Assembly: GCA_022648165.1 (NCBI GenBank)
Contig: JALCLX010000008.1
Location: 43,021 to 107,020, forward strand
Direction of reading: 5' to 3'
Source: Ancrocorticia sp.
GTDB lineage: Bacteria > Actinomycetota > Actinomycetes > Actinomycetales > Actinomycetaceae
DNA: 64,000 nt
Positions 19,682 through 29,727 of this stretch are shown piece by piece. Position numbers and translations under genes: made by a program. How positions within the stretch are numbered: position 1 is the first letter of the stretch; every line of letters starts with the position of its first letter. Below the pieces are notes generated by a model. The model saw nothing but the letters and a program-made list of their open reading frames with translations. It ran no database searches and was not told the origin of the DNA.

Positions 19682-20624
19682 AACGTCAACGATAGTTCGT
19701 TCAGATCGCGTGCCACAGCTTTCAGGCGGGCCCGCACCGATTCTGCTGCCGTGCCAGAAATTGCGGACTGCGGCGGACAAGGCACTCCCACGTGGAGCTC
19801 TTGTTCATTGAGAGCAAATTTGATGAATGCGGCGGCAGAGTACTGCGAGAACATCTCATTGAGAGGCCACATCGCCCGCTGTATCTACCACATTCGGCTC
19901 CGATCGCGCCGGCCCCAGGACCGCCACAGCGCCACTGCGGCATGCGGAGCAACGCATGCCGGGCCCGCCATCCATCCGATTCCTCCAAGTTCAAACACCG
20001 CTGCAGGAATGTGTGCCGACGCCGCGAAGATCCCAAACCTGTCCCCCACCCGATTTTGAATTGACAGCAACGTGCCAGTTTTCCCGGAGGCATCCTTTAT
20101 GTAGCGAACATTCGGGATTGCGGTGAGGCGTTGGGCCAAATCTGGCGTGATCGTCGCACCGAGCAGCGGATTTGAGTAGACGACGATCGGGAGGTCGGTG
20201 GCCTGCGCCGCAGCGGCGTAGAACGCATACTGTTCAGCATCAGTTAGCGGGAAATACCGTTGCATAATCACTACAAAGCCTGCCGCTCCCGGCGCCTCAT
20301 AGTGCACAATCTGTTGGCGAATACCTTCAATAGAGAAGGCTGCAACGCCCGCGATAACGGGCACAGGGCTGGTTCCCTGCGCGCGCGCAAATCGCGGCTC
20401 GCAGCAACTGTGGCGTGAACCATGTCCACGCGCTGTTCGGGTGTCAGATACATGACTTCGCCGGTGGACCCGAGTGGCGAGAGGCCATCCACCCCAGCAC
20501 GCAACACATGGAATACCACACGGGACACGGCCTGCGCATCCACGCGAGCCCCCGCACCAGATCCCGATGGGCTAGCGCACAATGGTGTAGGCAAGTAAGG
20601 AATGATTCCTCGTAGTCCGGTCAT
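19678..20624 (-). pseudogene. Dihydrodipicolinate synthase/N-acetylneuraminate lyase family, degraded
   Basis: N-part MTGLRGIIPYLPTPL...LSPLGSTGEVMYLTPEQR (20271..20624); middle PVPVIAGVAAFSIEGIRQQ...YIKDASGK (20364 frame); C-part MWPLNEMFSQYSAAAFIKFAL (19872 frame) after an in-frame TAG at 19885. Confidence 0.85.
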
Positions 20625-20635
20625 GTGGTGTCACC

Positions 20636-21736
20636 TCACTGGGAAACACTACCTCCTGAGGAGTCCCTTACTACCAGATTCATTGGGTAGACAACGTGGG
20701 CACTCTGACGTTGCGATACACCTTCCAACGCCGAAGCATTGTTCCGGGCGTCCCCCGGCAACTCGGCAGTACCTGTCGCATATGCCACAGCAGCTTCCGA
20801 TATTGCGCTGAATGGCTGAGTGACTGACGTGAGCATGGGAAGCGAGAACTCTGTTTCTGCCGTACCGTCAAACGACACAATTGCAACATCGGATGGGACC
20901 CGTTTCCCCAGCCGGTGCAGTGCCTGCAAGGCTCCCACCGCGATGAGGTCTGAGCCCGCAAAAATAGCGCTTGGCGGATCGGGACGTTCGAAAAGACGCA
21001 ATACTGCGTCGCGACCCCCCGCGCGATCCCATGTGGTTTGCACGTGGTAATCCGTGGTAAGGCCCGCTTTTTCAACCGTATGCTGCCATCCAAGTAGACG
21101 CAGATTGGTCCGTGCAGCAGGCAGCACACCTTCAATGTAGGCAATTCGCTGATGCCCACGTTCCACAAGATGCTGGGTTGCCAAGCACGCGCCTTGATAG
21201 GCATCAGAAGTGATGGTAACGAAGCCCGGAACCGGATGTGGATAGTCCAATAGAACACGCGGAATGTCCAGGCCTTCGGTAACGCGCGCAGCCACCTGTG
21301 GATCAACCGACAGAAAGATCAAGCCGTCCACTCCATGTTCAACGAGGCTGGAAACCACGCCTTGCTCTCTGCCTTCGATCTCGTGGGTTGAGGAGATCAT
21401 AAGTCCATATCCATGCTGTGATGCTGCGAGATCAACGGAATTGATGAACTCCGCGTGGAATGGATTGAGGATCTCGGTAACCACAAAACCAAGCAGCTGG
21501 GTGCTTCCCAACTTGAGTGCACGCGCCGAAGCATTGGGACGATATCCGAGTATGCGAATTGCGTTCAATACTTTTTCTTTATTGTGTTGGGAAACCGGCC
21601 GCGGCCCATTGTTAATGACATAGCTGACAACGGCCGTACTCACTCCCGCAAGCCGCGCGACATCAGCGCGCGTAGGCATGCGCCCCGGCGTATTTGTGGG
21701 CTGCGACGCGGGCATCGGCCCGGCATTGGTGGGCAT
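20636..21736 (-). CDS. LacI-family transcriptional regulator
   Basis: TRADVARLAGVSTAVVSYVINNGPRPVSQHNKEKVLNAIRILGYRPNASARAL. Confidence 0.93.
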   Translation of the reverse strand: MPTNAGPMPASQPTNTPGRMPTRADVARLAGVSTAVVSYVINNGPRPVSQHNKEKVLNAIRILGYRPNASARALKLGSTQLLGFVVTEILNPFHAEFINSVDLAASQHGYGLMISSTHEIEGREQGVVSSLVEHGVDGLIFLSVDPQVAARVTEGLDIPRVLLDYPHPVPGFVTITSDAYQGACLATQHLVERGHQRIAYIEGVLPAARTNLRLLGWQHTVEKAGLTTDYHVQTTWDRAGGRDAVLRLFERPDPPSAIFAGSDLIAVGALQALHRLGKRVPSDVAIVSFDGTAETEFSLPMLTSVTQPFSAISEAAVAYATGTAELPGDARNNASALEGVSQRQSAHVVYPMNLVVRDSSGGSVSQ

Positions 21737-21917
21737 ACGACCTCTCCGAAAAATGGGAGCTCGAACGAACAGAAGTTATCGAGATGATGCTACCATTCAC
21801 AACGCTGGTCTACTCGATTAGCTACAGGGTATTCCTCATATTTTCCCGTCAACTAGGTCAGCAAAAAAGTTGTTGCCATCACAGTTCTACTCGTGTAGAG
21901 TCGATGGTGTGAACGGG

Positions 21918-21961
21918 ACAGGGCAGTGCCCGACGCACTGAAGTACGCACAGGGCAGTGCC
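21918..21961. promoter_or_regulatory. Pair of direct repeats (ACAGGGCAGTGCC, 31-bp spacing) upstream of the GH36 gene
   Basis: Exact 13-bp copies at 21918..21930 and 21949..21961. Confidence 0.5.
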
Positions 21962-21980
21962 TTACCAATCTCATAACGAA

Positions 21981-21992
21981 AGCGAAAACGCT
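21981..21992. promoter_or_regulatory. LacI-type operator candidate AGCG-AAAA-CGCT
   Basis: Short inverted repeat immediately upstream of ATG 21994, beside a LacI gene. Confidence 0.35.
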
Positions 21993-21993
21993 C

Positions 21994-24171
21994 ATGTCGA
22001 ATCTCGGCGGACTTCCGCACATCCCCACCGCGGCACATTTCAGCGCCGCTGGCACCTCACTCATACTCGCGTGGCCAGATGGCGGAATCCCCTCTGTCCG
22101 TTATTGGGGGCCAGCGCTTGGCGAGCTGAGTGATGCAGAACTGAGGTCGGCTGTGGAAACCACCGAAATACAGTTCCTGCCCGGGCAGCAAGGCCACCCC
22201 ACTAACGCCCGCATCGTCGCTCTTCAGGCACAAGGGTGGACAGGCAGGCCCGGTATCTGCGGAAGCTTCATTGACGGAACGGGATGGTCACCGCGTTTCC
22301 TTTTGAGAAGTACCCCCAAGGTATTGCCACCCGCGGGTTCAGCTGAGCATTCGGCTCTTTTCACTTTAGAAAGCACCGATAGGCTGCTGGACCTCACGGT
22401 CGAGGTAGAGATGACTGCCGATGGTCTTATTCGCATACGTGCCACACTCACCAACAATGGACGCCAGCCATATCGCCTTGACGAACTCGCAATCACACTA
22501 CCCGTGCCCAACGAATGCACGGAGATCCTTGATTTTGCAGGGCGGTGGAGTAAGGAAAAGCAACCACGCCGTTTTCAGGTTTCTACAGGATGTCATCTCC
22601 ACGAGGGCCGGAAAGGTAGGGCCGGATTTGACGCACCGCCCATGCTCTTCACTGGCACGTCCGGTTTTGATTTTGAAAATGGCGACGTATGGGGCGTCCA
22701 TACCGCCATCTCGAGCTCCTATCGGGTGTGGGCGGAAAGAGACGCAAACGGCGTAGCAGTGCTCGGTGGTAGCGAACTGTTGCAGCCTGGGGAGATCACG
22801 CTGCAACCGGGCGAAAGCTATTCGTCACCATGGATTTTCTTTGCCTACGGTGTGGGGCTCGATTCTCTTGCACGTCACATTCATTCATGGGTGCGCTCAC
22901 TTCCTTCAGCTCCCCACAGTGACAGGCCTATCACGCTCAATGTGTGGGAGGCAGTGTATTTCGATCACGATCCAGAAACCCTGGTGAACCTCGCTCGTGT
23001 GGCAGCAGGTATCGGAGTTGAACGCTTTGTGCTTGATGACGGCTGGTTCTTGGGGCGCCGTTCAGACGCGGCGGGCTTGGGAGACTGGAAAGTTGATCCA
23101 ACAATTTGGCCTCACGGGCTCTGGCCGCTGGTGAACCAAGTGACGGCGCTGGGGATGCAGTTTGGCCTGTGGGTTGAACCCGAAATGGTGAATATGGATT
23201 CACAGTTGGCGCGCGCCCATCCGGAATGGATCATGCGTGCACGCGATGAATTGCCTATTTCGATGCGCAACCAACAAGTACTGAATCTCGCAGACCCAGC
23301 CGCCTACGCGTATATTCGCAACGCACTTGTTGACCTGCTCAGCGAATACCCGATTTCCTATCTGAAATGGGATAACAACCGAGATATCGTCGACGGCGGA
23401 AATAAAGGCGGTGCTGCGGTGACTCACCGCCACATTATGGCGTGCTATCGCCTGATGGACGAACTGAGGGATCAGTTCCCTGGCCTTGAGATCGAGAGCT
23501 GCGCCTCAGGTGGCGGCCGGATCGACTTGGGCATGATCGAACACGTACAACGCTTTTGGGCATCCGATTGTATCGATCCACACGAACGGCTCAGCATCCA
23601 AACGTGGACAGCGCAGCTCGTCCCCCCAGAGATGATCGGAACTCATGTTTCCGCGCCACGAGCTCGCACCACTGGGCGAGTGACAGACTTGGACTTCCGC
23701 GCATCAATGGCTCTACTGGGGCACATGGGTATCGAGTGGAACCTGCTGGAAGCAAAACCCGAAGAAATCGAGGAGTTGGCTGCATGGATCACGGAGTACA
23801 AACACCTTCGGCCACTCGTCGCACACGGAACGCTTGTGCGTGGTACGTATCCCCAAGCAGGGCTCATGCTCACCGGCCTGGTTTCACCCGATCGTTCGCA
23901 TGCACTATATGGAGTCACCGTAGTTGAACGGGCCCCTATCTTCCCGAATGAACAGATAAAGCTTCCCGGCCTCGATCCGGCCGCGGAATACACAGTGCGG
24001 ATCGTGCCAATCAGCGCCGCATGCTCGGGTTACATCCCTCCGCTCTGGGCACAACAGGACAACCCGCTTTCTTTGCGCGGGCGCCTCCTGGAAACCATTG
24101 GCATTCAGACACCGCAAGCAGATGTGGACCACACGATCCTCATCGAGACAACAAAGGAAGGAAAGCAATGA
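21994..24171 (+). CDS. Alpha-galactosidase (GH36)
   Basis: 725 aa; FVLDDGWF, LWVEPEMVN, YLKWDNNRDI, IESCASGGGRIDLG are diagnostic of GH36. Confidence 0.95.
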   Translation: MSNLGGLPHIPTAAHFSAAGTSLILAWPDGGIPSVRYWGPALGELSDAELRSAVETTEIQFLPGQQGHPTNARIVALQAQGWTGRPGICGSFIDGTGWSPRFLLRSTPKVLPPAGSAEHSALFTLESTDRLLDLTVEVEMTADGLIRIRATLTNNGRQPYRLDELAITLPVPNECTEILDFAGRWSKEKQPRRFQVSTGCHLHEGRKGRAGFDAPPMLFTGTSGFDFENGDVWGVHTAISSSYRVWAERDANGVAVLGGSELLQPGEITLQPGESYSSPWIFFAYGVGLDSLARHIHSWVRSLPSAPHSDRPITLNVWEAVYFDHDPETLVNLARVAAGIGVERFVLDDGWFLGRRSDAAGLGDWKVDPTIWPHGLWPLVNQVTALGMQFGLWVEPEMVNMDSQLARAHPEWIMRARDELPISMRNQQVLNLADPAAYAYIRNALVDLLSEYPISYLKWDNNRDIVDGGNKGGAAVTHRHIMACYRLMDELRDQFPGLEIESCASGGGRIDLGMIEHVQRFWASDCIDPHERLSIQTWTAQLVPPEMIGTHVSAPRARTTGRVTDLDFRASMALLGHMGIEWNLLEAKPEEIEELAAWITEYKHLRPLVAHGTLVRGTYPQAGLMLTGLVSPDRSHALYGVTVVERAPIFPNEQIKLPGLDPAAEYTVRIVPISAACSGYIPPLWAQQDNPLSLRGRLLETIGIQTPQADVDHTILIETTKEGKQ

Positions 24172-25439
24172 AGGCACACAAAGCAGTGCTCGCTGTAGTT
24201 GCCGCCGCAGCAATGATGCTGGCCGGCTGCAGCTCCGGTAGTTCGAGCAGCACTAGCTCATCCGGTTCGGGCAAAGAGATCGAAGCATATTTCTTTATGA
24301 CCACTGGTAGCCCGGTCTATGAAACGATGAAGGAACTCGCTGCAGAGTATCAAGATCAAACCGGCACCAAGGTCAATATCAGTATTGACACTTCCAATTA
24401 CGAAAGTAACTTGAAAGTCCGTATGGCATCGGGTAACTTACCGGATGTCTTCGCCACTCACGGCTGGTCAGTAATGCGCTACAGCCAATTCCTGGAACCA
24501 CTCACCGATCAATCGTGGGCACAATACGTCAACACGGCCCTCGATAGCTCGATGCGTGATTCGAATGGCGATCTGTATGCGCTCCCGATCGAATACACCA
24601 TCACTGGTATCAACGCGAATTTTGACGTACTTGAGAAGGCCGGAATCGATCCGGATTCGATCAATACATGGGACGATTTCAACAAAGTACTTGCTGCAGT
24701 CAAAGCGCAAGGCATAACACCTATCGTTGTGGGTGGAAAAGATCAAAGCCCAGCCGGTAACCTCGCAAACTTCATCGCTGCCGGCGCCTTCACAGACAGT
24801 GAAATCTCCACGATAGAAGATGGCACTTTTGACCCGTCCGTATGGCAAAAGAACGTGCTGGACATGGTGAACGATTGGGCTGAAGCCGGCTACTTCAACC
24901 CTGATTACTCGTCCGCTTCAACTGACGATATGGCGTTGCAGATAGCACAAGGGGAGGCAGCATTCTCCTTCGCCCAGCCCACACTACTCACAACTGCGTT
25001 AACGTATAACGAAGATGCGAATATCGGGTTTATTCCAATTCCTTCAGCAATCGGGGATCGCTATCTGGTAGGCGGCGAAGGGGTGAATTCCTACGGCGTT
25101 GCCAAGAACAGTGATGTCAAAGAAGAAGCATTGGACTTCTTGAACTTCTTAGCGCAACCAGAAAACGCGAAGAAGCTTGCAGAGGCGAATGGCACGTACA
25201 GTGGCTTGACGAATGTTGACGTGGACCTCGGAAAGATCCAATCCAGCTTTGACAAGTGGGTCAAACCTGGCGAACTGGAGACAAAGCCGTTCTTCGATCG
25301 CGCCTATCTACCAAACGGTATGTGGTCCACCATCATCTCCACAACCGATTCAGTAATCACTCAGCAGGCTACACCGGCGGATGCCGCAGAGCAGATGAAA
25401 ACGGAATTTGACACTCTCTACGGCCAACAAGATAACTGA
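24168..25439 (+). CDS. ABC sugar transporter substrate-binding lipoprotein
   Basis: ATG 24168 overlaps GH36 stop; lipobox MMLAGCSSGSS; extracellular solute-binding fold. Confidence 0.9.
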   Translation: MKAHKAVLAVVAAAAMMLAGCSSGSSSSTSSSGSGKEIEAYFFMTTGSPVYETMKELAAEYQDQTGTKVNISIDTSNYESNLKVRMASGNLPDVFATHGWSVMRYSQFLEPLTDQSWAQYVNTALDSSMRDSNGDLYALPIEYTITGINANFDVLEKAGIDPDSINTWDDFNKVLAAVKAQGITPIVVGGKDQSPAGNLANFIAAGAFTDSEISTIEDGTFDPSVWQKNVLDMVNDWAEAGYFNPDYSSASTDDMALQIAQGEAAFSFAQPTLLTTALTYNEDANIGFIPIPSAIGDRYLVGGEGVNSYGVAKNSDVKEEALDFLNFLAQPENAKKLAEANGTYSGLTNVDVDLGKIQSSFDKWVKPGELETKPFFDRAYLPNGMWSTIISTTDSVITQQATPADAAEQMKTEFDTLYGQQDN

Positions 25440-25487
25440 TCACTTCTACCTTTAATCACTTCTACCTTCTCTCCTTATCCCCTGAAG

Positions 25488-25525
25488 GTGCGGCGTGCCT
25501 TGAAGCAATGCAAGGCACGCCGCAC
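25488..25525. promoter_or_regulatory. Strong intercistronic stem-loop (attenuator/mRNA-stability candidate)
   Basis: GTGCGGCGTGCCTTG-aagcaatg-CAAGGCACGCCGCAC, 15-bp perfect arms between SBP and permease genes. Confidence 0.65.
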
Positions 25526-25576
25526 ACGAACCGCGCGAAGCGCGGCACACGCATCCATATTCAGATAGAGGAAAGC

Positions 25577-26503
25577 ATGCTGAAAGAGCATTCAAACCCC
25601 ACCGGGGTCAGTGCCCCGAGGAAGCGACGCCGCTTTCGCGGAGCATCCGTCAATATCATGTACCTGCCGGCGCTGGTTCTGTTCGCGATATTCATCATTT
25701 ATCCGGTGATTAACGGGATTGTTATCGCGGCGACGAATTGGGACGGTTACTCGCCCACCAGGGACTTTGTTGGATTCGCTAATTTTCAGCGGCTGTTCAC
25801 TGATGAGAACTTTGCAGTCGCTTTGCGAAATACCTTCATCTACGGTTTCGGTTCAACGATACTTCAGCAGCTCATTGCACTTCCCATTGCGGTGCTCCTG
25901 GATCGCAATATTCGTGGCCGAGGCGTCATGCGCGCGATCATCTATCTTCCAGCACTTGTCTCTCCAGTCGTGATGGGAACCATGTATTACTTGGTGTTCC
26001 GCTACAACCAGGGCGCGCTGAACGACATTCTTTCCGTGTTTGGAGGATCGCCGGTGGCGTGGCTCAACAATTCGGGGTTCGCCATCGCGGTGATCGTGCT
26101 CATCAACTCTATTCAGTTCGTTGGAATTTCCATGATTATCTATCTTTCTGGGCTCCAAGGGATACCCGGAGAGGTGAAAGAAGCAGCATCGTTGGATGGC
26201 GCAGAAGGCGCAAAGCAGTTCTTTTATATCACGATGCCGCAGCTTGTCCCGGCTTTCGCGTCTAGTTGCGTGCTGAACTTAATCGGTGGATTGAAGTTGT
26301 ATGACATTATTCAGATCCTCACCGCAGGAGGACCGGGATACTCCACACATTCCGTCTCAACCCTGATCGGGCGAACTTATTTCGGTAATCAGGCAGCGGG
26401 ATACGCGGCAGCGCAAGGAATCATTTTATTCCTGATCATCGCGATCATGACGGTGATACTCAATCTTTCCTTCGACAAGCTTCGTTCTAAGGTGGAGGGC
26501 TGA
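25577..26503 (+). CDS. ABC sugar transporter permease (MalF-type)
   Basis: ORF 25508..26503; EAASLDGAEGAKQFFYITMPQLVP (EAA loop); start MLKEHSNPTG probable. Confidence 0.9.
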   Translation: MLKEHSNPTGVSAPRKRRRFRGASVNIMYLPALVLFAIFIIYPVINGIVIAATNWDGYSPTRDFVGFANFQRLFTDENFAVALRNTFIYGFGSTILQQLIALPIAVLLDRNIRGRGVMRAIIYLPALVSPVVMGTMYYLVFRYNQGALNDILSVFGGSPVAWLNNSGFAIAVIVLINSIQFVGISMIIYLSGLQGIPGEVKEAASLDGAEGAKQFFYITMPQLVPAFASSCVLNLIGGLKLYDIIQILTAGGPGYSTHSVSTLIGRTYFGNQAAGYAAAQGIILFLIIAIMTVILNLSFDKLRSKVEG

Positions 26504-26506
26504 CAG

Positions 26507-27328
26507 ATGAAAACACAAAAAACATCCCAGGGCGCCGTCGTCGCCCTCGTCATTGCGTGCGTCGTACAGCTCATCCCCTTCTACCTGGCTCTCACAACGT
26601 CCTTCAAGGCACAAAACGATCTCTCATCCGTGTGGAAGTTTCCCTTCTCCGGATTGACGTTCACAAATTTCGCCACCGCCATCAGCGATGGCGGAATACT
26701 GCGTTCAGTCCTCAACAGCGCGGTGGTGACAATCGGAGCCACCCTGTTAACGGTGCTACTTTCCATCTTCGCCGCATATCCTCTTGCGCGCCGCCGTACC
26801 ACGTTCAACCGTTTCATCGAACTGTTAATCCTGGCAATGATGATGGTTCCGCCGTTAAGTATCTTGGTGCCGTTGTACACCATGCTGAATTCGATGGGAC
26901 TGCTCAACACATATCTGGGTCTGATCCTCCCATTGACGTGTCTCGAACTGCCTCGCGCAGTATTCCTCTACACGCAGTTTCTGCGCTCCGTGCCAACTGC
27001 CCTTGAGGAGGCAGCAGCGATCGACGGAGCTAACCGCTTCCAAGTGGTGCTTCGGATCATCTTCCCGATCCTGAAGCCGGTCACAATCTCTGTGGTCATT
27101 CTGACCGGCGTCTACTGCTGGAACGAATTCGCGCTGAGCTCATACATCATGACGGATTCGTCAATGAAAACACTGGCTCCTTCAATTGCAGCATTCTTCG
27201 GTGCACAGGGTTCGAATGTGAATGCGGCAGTTGCTTCGTCTTTGCTCGGCGTGCTGCCGATCCTCATCGCATACCTCTTCCTCCAGAAGTATTTCATGAA
27301 GGGGATGTTGGCCGGAGCCGAAAAGTAA
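26507..27328 (+). CDS. ABC sugar transporter permease (MalG-type)
   Basis: 273 aa; EEAAAIDGANRFQVVLRIIFPILKP. Confidence 0.92.
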   Translation: MKTQKTSQGAVVALVIACVVQLIPFYLALTTSFKAQNDLSSVWKFPFSGLTFTNFATAISDGGILRSVLNSAVVTIGATLLTVLLSIFAAYPLARRRTTFNRFIELLILAMMMVPPLSILVPLYTMLNSMGLLNTYLGLILPLTCLELPRAVFLYTQFLRSVPTALEEAAAIDGANRFQVVLRIIFPILKPVTISVVILTGVYCWNEFALSSYIMTDSSMKTLAPSIAAFFGAQGSNVNAAVASSLLGVLPILIAYLFLQKYFMKGMLAGAEK

Positions 27329-27333
27329 ATCGT

Positions 27334-27377
27334 GAGGCCTGCCGCACTGCACAGAAAAAACACAACGCGGCAGCCTC
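27334..27377. terminator. Terminator-like hairpin after the sugar ABC operon
   Basis: GAGGCCTGCCGC ... GCGGCAGCCTC (one bulge). Confidence 0.55.
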
Positions 27378-27502
27378 CGTCATCTCTCCATGGAGAGGTG
27401 ATCCTTCATCCATCGCCAATTCCTGATACAGACGATGGATCTAGCGGGTGGAAAGATGCATATCCTTCCACCCGCTTACCTGTTGCCGGCCCAGAGAGCG
27501 CC

Positions 27503-27880
27503 TCAATGGCGAACAGCCACCGCCTCTACTTCCACACGGAAATTTGGTTTCGGCAAGGGAGCGCCTACTGTTGAACGTGCTGGCTTCACATCTCCTGTGA
27601 AGTACTGTGCGTAGATTTCGTTAAACGCTGGAAGATCCCGCATATCGGCCAAATACACGTTCACTTTTGCCACATCAGAAAAACCGAGCCCGGCCTCCTT
27701 GAGTAATGCTCCCACTCGCTCCAAAGCGATTCGTGCCTGGTCGCGGACGTTCGCAGGGGCAATGCGCGTTACCACATCGGTACCCACTTGGCCTGATATG
27801 AAAACGAAAGCGCCGGTATCGACAGCTGGCGAGAGGGGGCTCTTCCCAGCAGGACCAATCGCTCTAAAACCGCTTGTCAT
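27503..27880 (-). CDS. RidA family (YjgF/YER057c/UK114) protein
   Basis: VFISGQVGTD, KVNVYLADMRDLPAFNEIYAQYF, PARSTVGAPLP. Confidence 0.9.
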   Translation of the reverse strand: MTSGFRAIGPAGKSPLSPAVDTGAFVFISGQVGTDVVTRIAPANVRDQARIALERVGALLKEAGLGFSDVAKVNVYLADMRDLPAFNEIYAQYFTGDVKPARSTVGAPLPKPNFRVEVEAVAVRH

Positions 27881-27898
27881 TCTTCTGTACCTTTCCTC

Positions 27899-29026
27899 TC
27901 ATGCGTGTGCGCTATCCGTCCGTGGCCGTATGGTGCGCAAAAGAAAACTCGCTTGCTCCACCTGGCGGGCGAGCATCGTGATATCGATATACTCGTCATC
28001 CGCGTGCGCACCACCGCCTACCGCGCCCAATCCATCCAAGACTCGCGCGCCCACTGCGGCTGCGAGATTGCCGTCCGAACCGCCGCCGCTGTGGGTTTCC
28101 GCCAATGTGAGTCCGGAGGCGCGCGCGGCACGTTGCACAGCCTCGAAAAGCTGCGCAGTGGTCCCCCTTTCGAACGGGGGGCGTGTCACTCCTCCGTGCA
28201 CCGAAATGGTGATATCCGGCCGCTGGGAGTGGAGCGCACTGATCGCCGCAACGGCTTTTTGCATATCGGTGGCTCTTACCGCGCGCACGTCTACCGCAGC
28301 CGTCGCGTGCGCGGGAACCACGTTCGGGCGCGTTCCTCCGGAAACCACCCCAACGTTGACGGTTAGCCCTTTCTGGTAGTCGGTCATACCTTCAAGCGCC
28401 ATGATGGTGTCCGCCAATGCGACGACGGCGCTGCGCCCGTGCGCATGGTCCGCCCCGGAATGTGCTGCTCGCCCTTCAATGTCCACGACGAAGCGCGCCG
28501 TGCCTGATCGCGATGTTTTAATGGCGCCATGTGGCCCGCTCGGTTCGAATACAAGTACAGCATCGGAACGCTGCGAGAGTTCTTCAATAAGACCACGCGA
28601 CTGGGGAGAACTCACTTCTTCGTCACTCGTCAACAGCATAGTGACAGGAAGCATCGACCTGCGTGCCTGGCCAAGTGCGTCTCGCAGAGCCGCAATTGCG
28701 ATACACGCTCCCGCTTTCATGGCATAAATCCCCGGTCCAAAGGCTTTATTTCCGTCGATGGCGAAAGACTTGGCACCGATCGGCCACACAGTATCCGTGT
28801 GGCCCACAATCAAGATGCCAACACGATCCGCAGACGTACGCGCAAGCACGCGATCCCCGAAACCAGATACTCGCTGGAGCTGTACATCGAGGCCCAGTTG
28901 TTCTAGTTGATCGCCTGCATAATTTGCCAGTCGTGTAACCGCAGCCGGATCGTCAGTGGGCGATTCTATCTCCGCCCAACGCCGGATCTGCGCGAGGAGC
29001 TCTGCCGTTGCGCTACTCGCCATCAT
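27899..29026 (-). CDS. M20-family metallopeptidase (carboxypeptidase G2-like)
   Basis: ILIVGHTDTVWP, GIYAMKAG, LLTSDEEVSSP, GGGSDGNLAA. Confidence 0.9.
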   Translation of the reverse strand: MMASSATAELLAQIRRWAEIESPTDDPAAVTRLANYAGDQLEQLGLDVQLQRVSGFGDRVLARTSADRVGILIVGHTDTVWPIGAKSFAIDGNKAFGPGIYAMKAGACIAIAALRDALGQARRSMLPVTMLLTSDEEVSSPQSRGLIEELSQRSDAVLVFEPSGPHGAIKTSRSGTARFVVDIEGRAAHSGADHAHGRSAVVALADTIMALEGMTDYQKGLTVNVGVVSGGTRPNVVPAHATAAVDVRAVRATDMQKAVAAISALHSQRPDITISVHGGVTRPPFERGTTAQLFEAVQRAARASGLTLAETHSGGGSDGNLAAAVGARVLDGLGAVGGGAHADDEYIDITMLARQVEQASFLLRTIRPRTDSAHA

Positions 29027-29210
29027 TACTGACCGCCAAATAGTCAGCGAATACGTCTTCTGGTGCGAAACGCTTGGCGATCACTCCTTGTTCGTAAGAT
29101 TCGGCGCAAAAGACATCTACCATATCTTTATTGTTCTCGTAGCCATGGGCTCCCCAATTGGCACCCAGAAGCTTTTGATCATTTTCGAATTCGTCTTGCA
29201 TCCACGGCGA
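29013..29210 (-). pseudogene. C-terminal fragment of an unidentified gene (5' end lost at a junction near 29200)
   Basis: DEFENDQKLLGANWGAHGYENNKDMVDVFCAESYEQGVIAKRFAPEDVFADYLAVSNDGE; overlaps start of the M20 gene as in an operon. Confidence 0.4.
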
Positions 29211-29727
29211 TTCGTTTATGTTCCACTTGAAAGCCATCCAGATGATCGCGAAAGCGTTGCCGAAAGCTGCGGACGGCGATCCTGATGCAGCCGATCAAAT
29301 GGCAATGGCCCAATATATCGCAGGCACGGGCTACTCCAACGTCGGTTTGGGTCTGGTCCACGGCATGTCACACCCGCTCGGCGCCTTTTTCAATGCACCG
29401 CATGGACTCGCCAACGGAATACTGCTGCCTGCGGTACTGGAATACAACGCCCCATACACCGGCGAGAAATACCGCGATATCGCCGCCGCCTTCGACGTCG
29501 ACGGCGCATATACGCTTCCCATTGAAGAAGTCCGCAAGAAGGCCGTGGATGCGATCCGTGAATTCGCAATCAAACTAGGCAATCCCACCACGATTACATC
29601 GATTGGCGCTACAGCGGCTGATATTGAACCGCTTGCCGAAGCTGCCTTCAAAGATGTGTGCACTGACGGAAACCCGCGCAAGACAAGCCCAGAAGAGATT
29701 GCGGAAATATACCATTCACTCCTGTGA
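29206..29727 (+). pseudogene. Iron-containing alcohol dehydrogenase (FucO-like), C-terminal fragment
   Basis: HLKAIQMIAKALPKA...YIAGTGYSNVGLGLVHGMSHPLGAFFNAPHGLANGILLPAVLEYN is the Fe-ADH C-terminal half; the N-terminal NAD domain is absent. Confidence 0.85.
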
